Origin: Dryas octopetala
Taxonomy: Eukaryota; Streptophyta; Magnoliopsida; Rosales; Rosaceae
Direction of reading: 5' to 3'
Length of the DNA: 64,000 bases
Assembly: GCA_963921425.1 (NCBI GenBank)
Contig: OY992832.1
Span: forward strand, 21,612,835-21,676,834
Shown here: one piece after another, positions 47,869-61,164 of the stretch
Layout: each line of letters opens with the position of its first letter
Numbering within the stretch: the stretch's first letter is position 1
Made by a program: the position numbers and the translations under genes
Notes under the pieces: model-generated
The model's database searches: none
What the model was told of the DNA's origin: nothing
The model's input: only the letters and a program-made list of their open reading frames with translations

Positions 47869-49064
47869 CAAGGAATTAAATTTCGAAATTTCACCGAAAA
47901 TTTCGTTTTTTTAGGGTGTCGAAATCGAAACACATGTTTAATAATTTTTCGGGAAAATTTCGCCGAAATTTATCGAAATTTACCGAAATTTATCGAAATT
48001 ATCGAAATTTTCATATTTTCTATTTTCTATTTTCTCCAACTTCAAAAATTCACCAAAAATAGCTCAAGACTCCAAATAATTCACTGAAAAATTCTACAAA
48101 CTCGTATTGATGAGTACTAATTTCCTATAACCTCAAAATAGTTAAATTGCTTTAAAAAAAATTATGAAAAATCCTACTCTTATAATTTAATTCTGAAAAA
48201 AAATAATAATCGTCAAATTCTTGAATTTTCATTTTCTAAAATTCATTTCCACACAACTAAGCTCTAGAAGTCTAAGTTAGTTAAAATAAATTTAAAGAAA
48301 TTTCTAATTCCTTTAAACAAACCTTAAAACAAATTTGAAAAATTTAAGTAACAAAATTACCATAAGCCAAAATTTGGGTTGTTACACTTAGTGAAGACAA
48401 AGCTTGGCTAAGTAAGAGACACGGGAAAAAAGGAAGGAAAGATAAAAAAATAAAAAAAAGACTGAAGAGAGAGGTACGAGGAAAAAAAGTAAGGAAAGAA
48501 AAAAAAAATAGAGGGGGGTTTGGGGCCTTTGGGCAATTGGAAAGAAGAAAAAAAGGTTTGAGATTTCTTTTAGTTATTTTAAACCTTAAACTTTAATACA
48601 TTTCTATATAAAAAAATAATTAAAAGTATCCTAAAGGGCTTAAAACCTAAGATCCTAAAAAATATAGAGTATATAGAGTATAAAGAGTATTAGGGTATAT
48701 AGAATATATAGAGTATTAGAGTTTAGATTTTAGTATATAATTAAATTATACAGTATAAATTAAGAATATACTAATTTTGTTTATTCATTATACTAATTTT
48801 ATTTAACAGTATTTGCTCCAGCGCGCATTATATTCACCTTATATCACATGAAACCTACTATATAATTTAATTTCTTCAATGTTTTTTATCAATTGAGTAG
48901 ATAATATGTTAAATAAACATACGGTAAAGTTTCATTTAAAATTTCCGTATTTTGATAGTAATTTCCGTCATTTCCATCTAATTTCTGTCGAAATTTAAAA
49001 ATCTTCAAAATTTTCGTCGAAATTTCCATCGAAATTTCTTCGAAACTCGAAATTTTATTCCTTG
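47869..49064. mobile_element. Non-autonomous hAT-like element with GAAATTTCG subterminal repeats
   Basis: Ends CAAGGAATTAAATTTCGAAA and, reversed, CAAGGAATAAAATTTCGAGT. Exact 8-bp duplication TTTGGGTC at 47861-47868 and 49065-49072, typical of hAT transposons. Repeats of CGAAATTTAYCGAAATTT cluster within 150 bp of the left end and inverted ones within 100 bp of the right end, as expected of transposase-binding sites. The 1196-bp interior is AT-rich and has no coding frame. Confidence 0.93.
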
Positions 49065-49245
49065 TTTGGGTCTAACTTTATGTAGATAGTAAATTTAGAT
49101 AATTAAGTTAATGGTGGAGAAGTTATACTAGTAGTGAGCCCACATCGGTCCATTGCCCAATAAAGGAAGGATAAGGTACGTGTCTGTTGATAACCATTCA
49201 ATTTTCATCCCACAACTTAAAAACTCTACAGTAGATATTTAGATG

Positions 49246-49538
49246 TGTGTTTCTTGGCATTATTTTTAGAATTGTTAAAAGTATTTTCAGTTTAATAAAA
49301 GTATTTTTTGGTTGCGTTCGTAAAAAATAAATAAAAATATTTTTAAGTTATAAAAATACTTTTAAGAGGTTTTTTGAGAAGAATTATCAAGTGTTTCCTC
49401 ATAAAGCATTTCTAAATGTTTTTGCATGGAGCACTTATAATTTTTATGAAAATTTATATGTGCTTCAGAGCAGAAACACTTTCAATAAAAGCGATACTGA
49501 ATATAAACGCTTTCAAAGAAGCAGTGTCAAACGGTATG
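49246..49538. mobile_element. MITE, family 2 (uninterrupted copy)
   Basis: It aligns with the outer parts of 62051-63252: TTTTAGAATTGTTAAAAG, AATAAATAAAAATA, GCATGGAGCACTTATAATTT, CTTTCAATAAAAGCGATACT and CAGTGTCAAACGG all have close matches. Ends are weakly conserved (right end reversed CCGTTTGACACTG). It provides the empty site for the element nested in the 62-kb copy. Confidence 0.65.
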
Positions 49539-49579
49539 AAGATATTTTCATTTTAAGAAAAGTAATGATTACATTGTGA

Positions 49580-51089
49580 GGTTATTTCATAATGTGATCC
49601 AATGATTCAAATTGTATAATTTTTTAATTTTCTTAAAAAAAATATTTAGAATTGTTTAGTCATTAAATTATCATCAAATTAATAATAACATAAAAAACAC
49701 ATATTTTATTATAATTGAAAAATTTTTAATATGACTAAATGAGAACGGAGATCCCAAATTTGCTATTTTATTAATTCATACATAGCCCACATTAAGAATT
49801 ATTTATTTCACAACTAAAACACTAATATGTATAATGACACATCATTTGAGATCCACAACATTATTGAATCATTGAACCATATTGTCGGTTGGGCTTCCAC
49901 AATATGGTCCTTACTTATCTTCAAATGAGGATAGTTTGATTAGAGAAAGAGTACATATATTTACATAGATTTTTTTTATTAAAAGAAAAATGAAAAAGGA
50001 AAAAGAAGGCAGATTAACAATTTTTCTTTGTCTTTTCTTTTTCTTTTGGGGTCTGAATGAACTCATTTTCTGAGGATGTCATTATCACTCATAGTCATGA
50101 ATTTATATTTCATAAGAAAAGTCGATCAGGAGGATGGCAAGATAGGGCAGTACCATGCAATTTACGTGCACTACCCTACTTTTGCTGTTTGAAAAAGAAA
50201 TTAAAATGCATTATCGTTCGTTGGTAGCAATTAATTTATATGTCGCCTTTGCCAACATGCAATGCTCCATGTCAATAAAAGCATTTTTTTTTTTTAAAAG
50301 GAAAACGCTCGATAATAAACCTGTCCACGTGGATTATAGAAAATTAAAACATGACTTTCATGTCGAATTAATTGTCGATGATATATCACAAATTTCTAAA
50401 ATGGTGGGCGCCCACATTTATACAAGCAGCAGGCATCTACACTTTATCAATCTTTGGGTAATTTAATTTAATAACTTTTTTTAATATGCAATAAGTTTTT
50501 TTTTGACCATTTCCTCCTAAATAAATTTTTTGTACCCTTTTACATTTGTTTGGACAAAAATACCCCTAATATATCATATGTAATTATGTAAAGCGGGCAT
50601 TCCACAACTAGCTATGATTTTGTTGGTATCTTGGTCCTACTTATTATCAATTCTACCATCATTTTATAGAGGAAAACAACACAGGCAATGCAGCTGCTGC
50701 TCTTATTGTTTGGTTGGCCCCAAAATTTTATGTTGTAAATTGTAAAGAAACCAAGAGCAGTGATATTATGTAGTGAAATCTAAATGTGATCATTGATGCA
50801 TACAAATGCACCATCTGCTTGCTTGCAGATGCACCTTCGTGATTTATTTATTTTTAATTGATGTGATGGGCCATTGTGATTTCTGAGTCAAACCCTTCAT
50901 CTTTCGATTTTTCTAGAGTATGTTTGGTCATAATTTTGTTGAGGGTTTGTTTTCTATTTTCCATTTGATTTTGTTAAAATGATACTTACATGTTTCAGTG
51001 ACTTCGTATTATAATTTTGGTAATTTTGCCCCCATTTGCCTAGAATTTTATATAAAATGTAGATATTTGTTAGTTCTTCCCAAATCATC
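49580..51089. other. Intergenic, no gene seen
   Basis: AT-rich with short uninformative frames. A 103-codon frame at 50155-50466 has no recognisable motif. Confidence 0.5.
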
Positions 51090-51740
51090 ATCAAGATGCA
51101 AATACAGCAGTTTTAGATGCATATGCATATGCTTGTAGATACATATGCATATTCTTGTAGATGTAAATGTATATGCATATGCTTGCAGATGCGGATGCAC
51201 CTTGCTTGCATACACTGGCGGATGCAGGGTGGGGTTAATGGAGTCAATTAACCCTATGAATCCATAAATGTTGGGATTGAGGAAACATTTTGACTCTATG
51301 AAGCTTGAGTCTTGGTGGCAGGTGCAGGGGCAAGAATGCAAGCAAGGTGTTTGTGTAAATGTCTAAAGAGAAGAGAAGACCAGAAGAAGGGGAAGAAAGG
51401 GTGAGTCACGTGAGATACATCATGAGCTTAATTCTTAATCTTAACTTCATAACGGTTGATTTCTAGATCTGTCACTGCTTGTATATGCTTATGCTTATAG
51501 ATGCATATGCTTGCAGATGCATGCAAATCCGGCCTCTTGCAGTTTCAGATGCATCTGCATCTCTTGCATATGCAATGATGCTTCTAAATATCATATTAAT
51601 CATTTTAAGGATGCATCTGCAAACATATGAATTTTTTTAAAAAAAAATATTGATTCATGTCGTTATGTAGATGCATCTGCAAGCATATGATTTTTATTAA
51701 TATATTTTAAAAAATATTGAAGCATATGATGCTCATTTGT
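51090..51740. repeat. Degenerate repeat of GATGCATCTGCAAGCATATG-type units
   Basis: Units such as GATGCATATGCATATGCTTG, GATGCGGATGCACCTTGC and GATGCATCTGCAAGCATATG recur a dozen times in both orientations, interrupted at 51220-51480 by unrelated text. ATGCAT, CATATG and TGCA palindromes are frequent. It stops just before the decayed Copia element. Confidence 0.6.
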
Positions 51741-51767
51741 GTCATTTAATTTTTTTTTAAATACGTG

Positions 51768-54700
51768 AACAGTGACAGCACTCTTCGGGGACTTGGGTCT
51801 GAATATGATATGCTTGTTACGGCGCTGCTCAATTCTCATCCGCTTCCCGACTCTGTCGATCTATGGTCTCGTCTCTTATCCTTTGATGCTCACACGACTC
51901 ATACACATGTTTCATCCTCTAAGTCCACTGCCTTCTTAACTCAGCAGCAACCTGCGCAATCGCCTCGTCCTTCGCAGTCTTTGCAGCAGTCTTACTCTCC
52001 ACATCCACAAAAGTAGCACTTTAATCGCAGCCGTGGTGGTGGTCGTGGGCAGCAGTCTTCTCAGCCTGTGTACTATGATTCTTATCAGTCCGGTGGTCGT
52101 GGCACTTATTATCCTTCGTTTGCTCGTGGTAATGGTGTTAGGGTTGTAAATCGGCTCGATATAGCTCGAGTTCGTATCGAGTTTGGCTCGAGCTTAGTTC
52201 ATTTAAGCTCGGCTCGTAAAAAAACAAGGCAAGCCGAGACTTGCTCATTTAAGAAGCAAGCCAAGCTTGAGCTTTAGTATGTTTGGCTCGGAAAGCTCAT
52301 GAACAACTCGTATTTTCTAGTTTATACGTTTCATACCTCATTTTTCATAATTTATATGAGGACTTGCTATTTTTATTTCCTACTTTGTTTTTGTATTGTT
52401 TGGTTATAAGACTTCTACTACCTTACGTCTCTTTTTTAATGAGAATTTTTGCAAGTGTTAAAAGTTATGAATGTTTAGATGAAATTATTTGATACAGTTG
52501 TATTTCAGGAAAACCATATTCATTTTTATGGTATTTTAAAGAAGTCTTTGGTGCCTATCTAATTTAATTAAAAATATATATTAACTCTAAGTTAAATTAA
52601 CATATTATAATGCTTTTAAAAAGAAAATGTTCGATAAAAACTAATATTTTTATTAAAATAGTAGCTAGTAAAATATCTTAGATAAAATTATGTAAATAAG
52701 CTCGATACAGCACGAGTTCGTATCGGATTCGATTTTTTTTTTTTGTTCATTCGAGATCGGCTCGTATAAAAAACAAACCAAGCCAAACTCAAGCTCGAAA
52801 CATTTAAAACAAGCCAAGCTTGAGCACAATGATATTTGGCTTGGCTCGGCTCGTTTACACCCATAGATGGTGTGTTGGGTGCTGCTCCTTTGCCGTGGTG
52901 CCCTACGTGTTCTACCAACCAACATGCAGCCCATGCATGTCCTTATAGGTACTTGGGTTTGGAGTCGTTCCAGGTTCCTTTTCTTGGCATGCACTATGCT
53001 TCTCCTCAACAATCTTTTCCTGACATGTCGTGGATCTCAGACATTGGTGCCACCCATCACATGACAAGCAATCATGTGCCTCATCTCATTCCTTACAATG
53101 GCCCCAACACAGTCTCCTGGGTAACGGTGATTCATTAAACATAGCCCACACCAGTAACATCCCACTAAATTTTGACTAAGTCATTTACTCTCAATAAAGT
53201 CTTTCATGTTCCGTCCCTTCATAAAAATCTTCTTTATGTTGCCAAATTTACTTGTGATAATTCTGTTAGTTTTACTTTTTATCCTTATGCATATCACATT
53301 AATGACTTACAACTGGTTTTCCTTTGTTTCAAGGCCCATGTGAGGATGGTCTTTATCCTCTTCATCCATCTTCACTTCAAGCTCTATCTGCCGTTAGCTC
53401 ATCCACCTATCTTTAGCATAGGCGTTTTGGTCACCCTTCTTCCGTCGTTCTTAGTTGTTTAGGTGCTTTATTAGGTTTTTCATGTAATGCACGCTTCTTT
53501 TGTGAGTCTTGCGCTTTAGGAAAATCCCCCAACTTATCATTTTCAATTAATAATAAAATTTCTCCTTTTCCTTTTTATATTGTGCACTCTGATATTTGAT
53601 GTCTCATATTGCTTCTACTCCTGGTTTTTGATATATGTTCTTTTTACTGATGATCATTCTCGCTACTCTTGGGTTTACCCTATGCGTAAGATATCTGAGG
53701 TATTAACTCATTTAAAAACCTTTGTTTCTATGATTAATAATATTTTTAACTCATCCATCAAATATTTTCAAAGTGACGGTGGTACTGAGTACATTAATCA
53801 TTCTTTTTCTAAATTTTGCATCTCATTAGGCATTCAACATAGAATCTCTTGTCATTATACACATCACTAAAACGGGCATGTTGAGCGCAAGCACCGTCAT
53901 ATTGCCACCATGACTAGGATCCTTCTCTTTATGTCGCATGCTCCCTTGACTTTATGGGTTGAGGCTGCTTAATTTGACAGTCGTCCACATTATTAATTTG
54001 CTTCCCACTTCGGTTCTCCATTGGTCTTCTCCTTTCTCTCTTCTTTTTCCAGGATCTCCAGTATACTCCCATCTTAGAGTTTATGGGTGTATTTGTTATC
54101 CGCATATAGGGGCTTATGTTTCTAACAAATTGATGAACCGTTCTCTTAAGTGTGTGTTTATAGGTTACAGTTTGCAGCACAAGGGCTACAGCTGTCTTGA
54201 CCCCAAGACCAACAAAGTCTATATTTCTCGGTATGTAATTTTTGATGAAAATCGGTTTCCTTTTGCTTCCAAGACTGATCTCATGCCCTCTCCCACCATT
54301 GAGCTTGACCTTTTACCAGTTCATAACGTCCATTCTCCCATGCCGCCGCCTCCTGCGGAGTTCCAACAGCCGCCTCCTACACCCCCACCGGAACCTCAGA
54401 GCCCTCCCTCTCCACCGCCTGCTCCTCCCTAGGTTGAGAGTCTTCCAGCCCCGCATGTGCCCACTCATGCCATGCAAACTAGAAGTAAATATGGTATTGT
54501 TTGTCCTAAAACACGTAATGATGGCATTGTTCGTTACCCTTTGATAGAGGCATATGCGATGGCTCTTTCTTTCCCCAATTGAACCAACTTACTTCTCCCA
54601 AGCAGCCAAGTCTCCTGAGTGGCATGATGCTATGAATGCCGAGTTCAATGCTTTGCTTCGGAAATCACTTGGTCCTTAGTTCCCAGTTCTTCCTCTATCA

Positions 54701-56110
54701 ATCTCGTTGGTTGTAAGTGGGTGTTTCAGATTAAGAGGAAGTCAGATGCTACAATTGAGTGTTACAAGGCTCGCTTGGTGGCTAAGGGTTTTCATTAGCA
54801 GCCCGGTCTTGATTATGATGAAACTTTTAGTCCTATAGTGAAGCATGCCACCATTCATACTGTTCTCAGTCTTACCACTACTTTGGGTTGGTCTATGCGA
54901 CAGTTAGATTTCAAAAATGCCTTTCTTCAAGGCTTTTTGACTGAAGATGTTTATATGGCTCAGCCTCCTAAGTTTCTTGATCCTGGCCGTCCCTCTCATA
55001 TTTGCAAGCTTCATCGTGCTCTGTATGGTCTAAAGCAGGCTCCCCGGGCTTGGTTCCATCGGTTTAGTACTTTCTTCTTCAGTTTGGTTTTTATCAAATT
55101 AAGCAAGGCTGACTCCTCTCTATTCATATATAAGCAGCGCTCTTAGGTTCTTCTTCTTTTCTATATGTCAATGATATTGTGCTTACTGGCAGTGATTCTA
55201 GTGTTCTATCTCAGTTTATTTCTTGGATGGGCTCTAAATTTGACATCGCAGACTTGGGTTCTTTGAGCTATTTTCTTGGTTTGGAGGTCACTCATCATTC
55301 ACATAGTCTCCATCTATCCCAGCTTAAGTACATTCTTTATCTCCTCAATCGATTTGACATGGTTGGCTGTAAGCCTTGTGCCACGCCTATATCTCCTAAG
55401 TCTACACTTGCTCATACGGATGGCTCTCTCTTGTCTAATCCTACTGAGTACCACCAGCTTGTTGAAAGTCTTCAGTATTTGACTTTCACTCACCCTGACA
55501 TTTCCTTCGTAGTCAATAATGTTCCCATTTTATGAGCTCTCCTCGTCAACCTCATCTTGTGGCTGCAAAGTGAATCTTAAGGTATCTCAAAGGCTCTCTT
55601 GATCTTGGTATATCTCTTTCATGCTTGCTGGCTTCCCCATCTTTGCATGCTTTCTTGAATGCGGATTGAGCTGGGTGCTCATCCACTCGCCGTTCCACCA
55701 CTGGGTACCTTATCTTTTTGGGCAACAACCTTTTTTCGTGGTGCTCTAAGAAACAGCCCACTGTCTCTCGTTCAAGCGCCGAATCTGAGTATCATTCTCT
55801 TTCACATGCATGTGCAGAAACAGTTTGGTTGGGCTATCTCTTACATGAGCTTGCTGTTCGACTCACTTTCCCTACCCTTTTACAATGTGATAACATCAGT
55901 GCCTCTTATCTTGCTGCCAATCCCATTTTTCACGCACGCACCCGTCACATTGAGCTCGACTATCATTTTGTGCGTGAGAAGGTGAGTCTTGGTAGTCATC
56001 GCGTCGTCTTTGTTCCCTCAAATGAGCAGATTGCAAACCTTCTTACTAAAGTTCTCTTCAAGACTCGGCACTTACTTCTTCGTGGCAAACTAAATTGTTT
56101 GAACAGAAAT
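51768..56110 (+). pseudogene. Decayed Ty1/Copia retrotransposon (gag-pol remnant)
   Basis: In order: Gag piece GLGSEYDMLVTALLNSHPLP; after a hAT insertion, a Cys/His region (WCPTCSTNQHAAHAC); a protease site altered to SDIGATHHM; the GAG-pre-integrase region at ~53.4 kb; integrase with DDHSRYSWVYPM, SDGGTEY and HVERKHRHIA (53.6-53.9 kb); RT with RLVAKG-like text, [20 protein letters not shown] and [14 protein letters not shown] (54.8-55.1 kb); RNase H with [15 protein letters not shown] and [12 protein letters not shown] (55.7-56.0 kb). Stops (54796, 55144), several frameshifts and a YVND at the RT active site (~55165, itself next to a frameshift) show it is dead. No LTRs are seen; the 5' end is cut at 51768 inside Gag. 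Confidence 0.93.
52139..52865. mobile_element. hAT-like non-autonomous element inside the old Copia copy
   Basis: Ends TAGGGTTGTAAATCGGCTCG and, reversed, TATGGGTGTAAACGAGCCGA. Eight-bp flanks AATGGTGT (52131-52138) and GATGGTGT (52866-52873) differ at one position. Subterminal AGCTCGAG/GGCTCG repeats occur at both ends in inverted orientation. Skipping it restores an uninterrupted Gag reading through GNG|VLGAAPLP, which fixes its borders. No transposase. Confidence 0.92.
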
Positions 56111-56579
56111 TTGTTAAGTGTACTAATGATAACACTAATTGTCATAGAGTATTAATATTTGGTCCTCTCAACTCTCAATTGTCAATTGACATCTTATGGA
56201 CCATATGTGGGAATCACATAAACTAGTTTTACTTTTATAAAGAATAGTCTACAAAATAACCGATTAAGATGGTTTAAATAATATTATTCATTGTCATATC
56301 ATATTTTACGTGCGTGCATATATATAATACCATTAACACGAAGATTTTATTATGACTGGGCCATACCAACATACATTAACTCCATGGGGTTATCTTGCAT
56401 GTGTAAGATATTAATTAAAATAATAAAAAATCAAATCTTGCATGTATATATATTATATATATATGCATCCCCTATATATTTTGTAGTCACTACTAGCAAA
56501 TATCGCAATCACAAGAAAAATGTCTCTTTATATTTGCTCGGGAGGCTTGTGGACAGGCACTAAAGTATGATCTCTAAAC
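56111..56579. other. No gene seen
   Basis: Short AT-rich stretch between the two Copia copies, with a TATATA run near 56447-56463. Its last five bases (TAAAC) are the left target duplication of the next element. Confidence 0.6.
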
Positions 56580-56917
56580 TGTTGAATACTGATGTAAAAT
56601 GATAAAAACAGAGAAAGGAAATTGGGAGAGAAGAGAGCAAGAAGGAGGCACAGCATATGCGTGATGCTCACACTGAGCCAGCCACTAACAAAAATCATTA
56701 TATCAAGGCATGTCCATGTAAGGACAAGAAAACGGTTACAAAGCAAATGAGGTGGAGTGACTGTGATCACATCATCACCATTCATGCATCTGTCCTATAA
56801 GACAGTGCCAACTGTCAAAAAAATTAATACAACCATTTGTAACTAATTAACTAACTTGATCTTGAATTAAAGCAGCTACTTAAGAAAGGAATTCAATTAT
56901 AATCCTTAATTCCAACA
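56580..56917 (-). repeat. 3' LTR of the Copia element
   Basis: 338 bp, TG...CA. It sits downstream of gag-pol on the minus strand, next to the purine tract. Confidence 0.96.
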
Positions 56918-59900
56918 CTCCCTTCTAAGGTTTTAATTGAATTCACACCAAGCATACTTCTCAACAAACAGAATCTTTCCTTTGCTAAAGCCTTGGTGAA
57001 TATATCTGCAATTTGATCTTCACTCTTGCAGTATAGAAGATCAATCTCCCCTTCCTGCATTGCCTCTCTGATGAAATGAAACTTTCTTTTAATGTGCTTT
57101 GATCGTTGATGAAACACAGGGTTCCTTGTCATTGCAATAGCAGATGTGTTATCACACATTATAGTGGTTGGATCCACTTGTTCTTCACCAAAGTCTTGTA
57201 AAACAAACCTCAACCAGATAGCTTGAGTGGTGGCTTCTGCTGCACTCATGTACTCAGCTTCTGTAGTGGATAATGCTACACTTTGTTGCTTTACAGATGC
57301 CCAGGAGAAAACACCACTGCCAAAAGAGAATGCATAGCCAGAGGTTGATTTCATGTCATCTTCATCACCACTCCAGTCACTATCACAGTAGCCAATTAGA
57401 AGTGCTGATTCCCCTTTTCTGTATAGAATTCCATGGTCAATTGTACCACTGATGTACCTCAGTACCCTTTTGGCAGTTCCAAGATGCTTGTAGGTTGGAC
57501 AATGCATAAACCTAGCCAGCAAACTAGAAGCAAACATTATGTCTGGTCTAGTTGCTGTTAGGTAAAGCAAACTACCAATCATTTTCCTATATAACCCTTC
57601 ATCTGCAGCCTTGCTTCCATCTTCTTTTCGTAGCTTATCTGTAGTGGCAAGTGGGATTGAGACAGGCTTGCAATCTTTTAAGCCAAATTTCTCCAACAGA
57701 CTTGAGGCATATTTTTGTTGATGAATGAATATACATCCTTCCTTTTGAACAACACCAATGCCAAGAAAGTGATGTAATAATCCCAAATCTGTCATTTCAT
57801 ATCTTCTCATCATTTCTTGTTTGAATTCCTCCATCATTTCCTTATCACTCCCTGTGTATACAATATCATCCACATAGATGGATACAATGAGTGTCCATTT
57901 TCCCATTTTGTGCCTCACATACAGAGTTGCTTCACTTGAGCTCTTTTCAAAACCACACTGCAGTAGAAATGAATCAATGTTGCTGTACCAAGCTCTTGGA
58001 GCTTGTTTAAGTCCATAGAGAGCCTTTTTTAATTTGTACACCTTGTCTTCAGCATTTGGAACCACAAATCCCTCAGACTGTTCAACATAAACTTCTTCCT
58101 CTAGTACTCCATTGAGAAAAGCTGATTTCACATCTAGTTGATATAGCTTCCACCCTTTCTGAGCTGCAAGTGCAATTAAAGTTCTGATTGTATCCAATCT
58201 AGCTACTGGTGCAAAGGTCTCGTTGAAATCCACTCCTGGCTTTTGAGTGTACCCCTTTGCAACCAGTCTAGCTTTGTGTTTCTGTATTGAGCCATCGAGA
58301 TTAAGCTTTGTTTTAAAGATCCATTTCACTCCTACAATAGGCTTATCTCCTGGTCTACACACAAGTTCCCAGGTATGATTTTTCTCTATCATATTGATCT
58401 CATCTTCCATAGCCTTTTGCCATGCTTGATCTTTTGCAGCATCAAAGTAGCTTTCAGGTTCAATGACACTAAGTTTGCAATGAGCAAATACTTCATTCAG
58501 GTTCTTCCATTTTAAAGGAGTAGTGTCATAAGTTTCAGTCAGCACAATCTCACTTCTTGAGTTGACTTCAGGTGAATCTGACCTCAAAGAATTTTCAGCA
58601 GCAGGAGGATCATTGTTTGGGAATTCCTCCACACTGTGTTGAGTTTGATTAGGCAATTCTGAGCTTGCAGACATATCATCTTCAATTTCCCTATCTGTCC
58701 AGGGCACAGTAGCATATATAATCTCTTCCTTTTCCCAATTTCACAAGGCAGACTCATCAAACACAACACTTCTAGAGACAATAACCCTGGCTGTTCTTAG
58801 ATCATACACTCTATACCCCTTTTCCCTGATGCCATAGCCTACAAAAACTCCCTTCTGACCAGATTCATCCAACTTATGCCTTCGTTGAGATGGAATATGA
58901 GTGTAACAAATGGAACCAAAGATTCTCAAGTGTTTGACTCCAGGCTTCCTTCCACTGAATTCCTCAAATGGAGTCACATTTTTCAAAGCTCTAGTGGGAC
59001 ATCTATTGAGTAAATAGACTGCAGTATTGACTGCTTCTCCCCAAAAATGCTTAGGCATTTGTTTTTCATGTAACATTGCCTTAGCCATCTCTACAATAGT
59101 TCTATTCTTCCTCTCTGCAGTGCCATTTTGCTGAGGTGAGTATGAGACTGTTAATTGTCTTTCAATTCCAAATTTTTCACAGAATTGATCAAATTCCAAA
59201 GTGGTATATTCTCCACCTCTATCACTTCTCAATTTCTTGATCATGAATCCACTTTGCAGTTCCACCATTGACTTGAATTTCTTGAATACATTTAGCACCT
59301 CAGATTTGCATCTCAGAAAGTAGACCCAGCACATCCTGGATTTATCATCAATAAATGTGAGAAAATATCTATTCCCACCAATAGTTTCAGTCATTGGTCC
59401 ACAGACATCTGTGTGTACCAATTCAAGTAGATTAGATGCCCTCTTAACCTTCCCTTTGTCAAAGGCTTCTCTGTGAGACTTGCTTACTGCACATCCTTCA
59501 CAAACATGATTCTTTCCAGCAATCTGAGGTAGTCCATACACCATATTCTCATCCTGCAATCTTAACAAGCTGTCAAAGTTTAAATGACCATATCTCTTAT
59601 GCCATTTCCAGGAGGAATCAATGACAGTGGCTTTGTTTGCCATTTCAAAGCCAATGTCCTCGAGAGCAAGGGGAAAACACCTGTTCCCTTTCATCTGCAC
59701 ACTCACAACTAGATTTTTAAAATCTTTATCTCCATAAATGTTTGCAGAAAAATCTCCAAAGATCAACCAATAGCCATGCTCGACCATTTGTCCAACACTC
59801 AACAAGTTCTCATCTAACCCAGGTACAACCATTACTTCAGTAATGTATCTTGTGCCATTCTTGGTTTTAACAGGTAGTGTGCCTTTGCCAATTGACTCAA

Positions 59901-61068
59901 CAAGTTCACCTGTCCCCATTTTAACCTTGCATCTCACACTTCGATCAATGTCCACAAGTAGAGACTCACACCCTGTCATATGGTTACTACAACCACTGTC
60001 CAGATACCACACATCTTTACAATTTTCCACAGATGCTTTATGACATGCATAAAACATAGTAGCAGTCTCTTGTACCTGATTAGCATAGTTGACAACCTGT
60101 CCCCTTTTATTTGGTTGATGGCAGTCCTTCATCATGTGCCCAAATTTCTCACAATTGTGACATTTGATTTTCCCTTTGAACCAACATTCCCCAAAATGAA
60201 GCTTATCACAGATTCTGCATTTGGTCTTCCCAGCATCTGCTCCAACTCCTTTCACATTTGCATTTGACTTATTTTCCCACTTCTTGGGTTTACTTTTCCA
60301 GGCACCTTTCTTTCCTCCACTGTGATTGTAAGGTTTGTTTTGAGGGTTTTGAGAGTTTGATGAAACACTCATGCTGGCTAGAGCCTTCTCAGCATAGTCT
60401 GAATCTTCCTCATGCCTATCCAGTCTGAGTTCATAGCTTTTGAGTGACCCTACAACCTCATGTACTGAAACTGTATTTAAATCAACAGTTCTCTCAATGA
60501 TCACACACATGGGATCATATAGCTTTGTTAAACTAATCAGAATTTTCTGTACCATTCGTTGGTGAGGAAGAGTTTCACCAAACTTTTCCATTTGATTGGT
60601 TAAGTCAAAGAATCGAGTAAAGTATGAGGACAAAGTTTCATTTTCCCTCATCCTCATATATTCAAATTCTCTACGCAATCCTTGGAGCTTCACTGACCTG
60701 GTTTGTTCATCTCCATGGTACTCATCTCTAAGTAAGTCCCATGCTCCTTTAGCAGTTTCTTGATTAACAATTCGAGGGAAGATCTCCCTTGAAACAGCAC
60801 CTTGAATGATTCCTAAGGCCTTTGCATCCTTCATTTGTTGCTCTTCAAGGTAAGAATCTACTTCCTCTTCGTCATCCACACTGAGTGCTTCTCCATCCTT
60901 CTTAACTTTCTCTTTCTTCTTCTTTGATTCTGGAATGCAAATTCCCTTTTCCACAAGCTTCCAAATCCCATAGGACTTGAAGATTGTAATCATTCTGACT
61001 CTCCAGAACTCATACTCTGTTCCATCAAAGATGGGAGCTCGTAGCTCACCATTTCCAGATCCAGCCAT
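56893..61068 (-). pseudogene. Copia gag-pol polyprotein with one in-frame stop
   Basis: From the ATG at 61068 (MAGSGNGELRAPIFDGTEYE) the frame runs 1392 codons to 56893, broken only by TGA at 58743-58741, between integrase and reverse transcriptase. Seen in order: Gag (UBN2 type); zinc knuckle CHNCEKFGHMMKDC; aspartic protease WYLDSGCSNHMTG; HHCC integrase region (KRYGHLNF...CEGCAVSK); DDE core (HTDVCGPM, SDRGGEYTTLEF, NGTAERKNRTIVEMAK); RT with [32 protein letters not shown] and YVDD; RNase H with [20 protein letters not shown] and KALAKERF. All catalytic motifs look intact. The product copies and integrates the element. With the stop, this copy alone would make Gag-protease-integrase but not RT, unless there is readthrough or help from another copy. 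Confidence 0.93.
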
Positions 61069-61164
61069 AGCAGCTGAATGTTGAGATTTCTCGTTGGATT
61101 TCTCACTCACCTTTCACAGAACCAACGCCCCAGCTCAATGATCGAAACTAGGGCTCTGATACCA

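Noticed and set aside
55552..55761. Minus-strand frame inside the old Copia RNase H region
   Set aside because: It is the reverse complement of recognisable plus-strand pol sequence.
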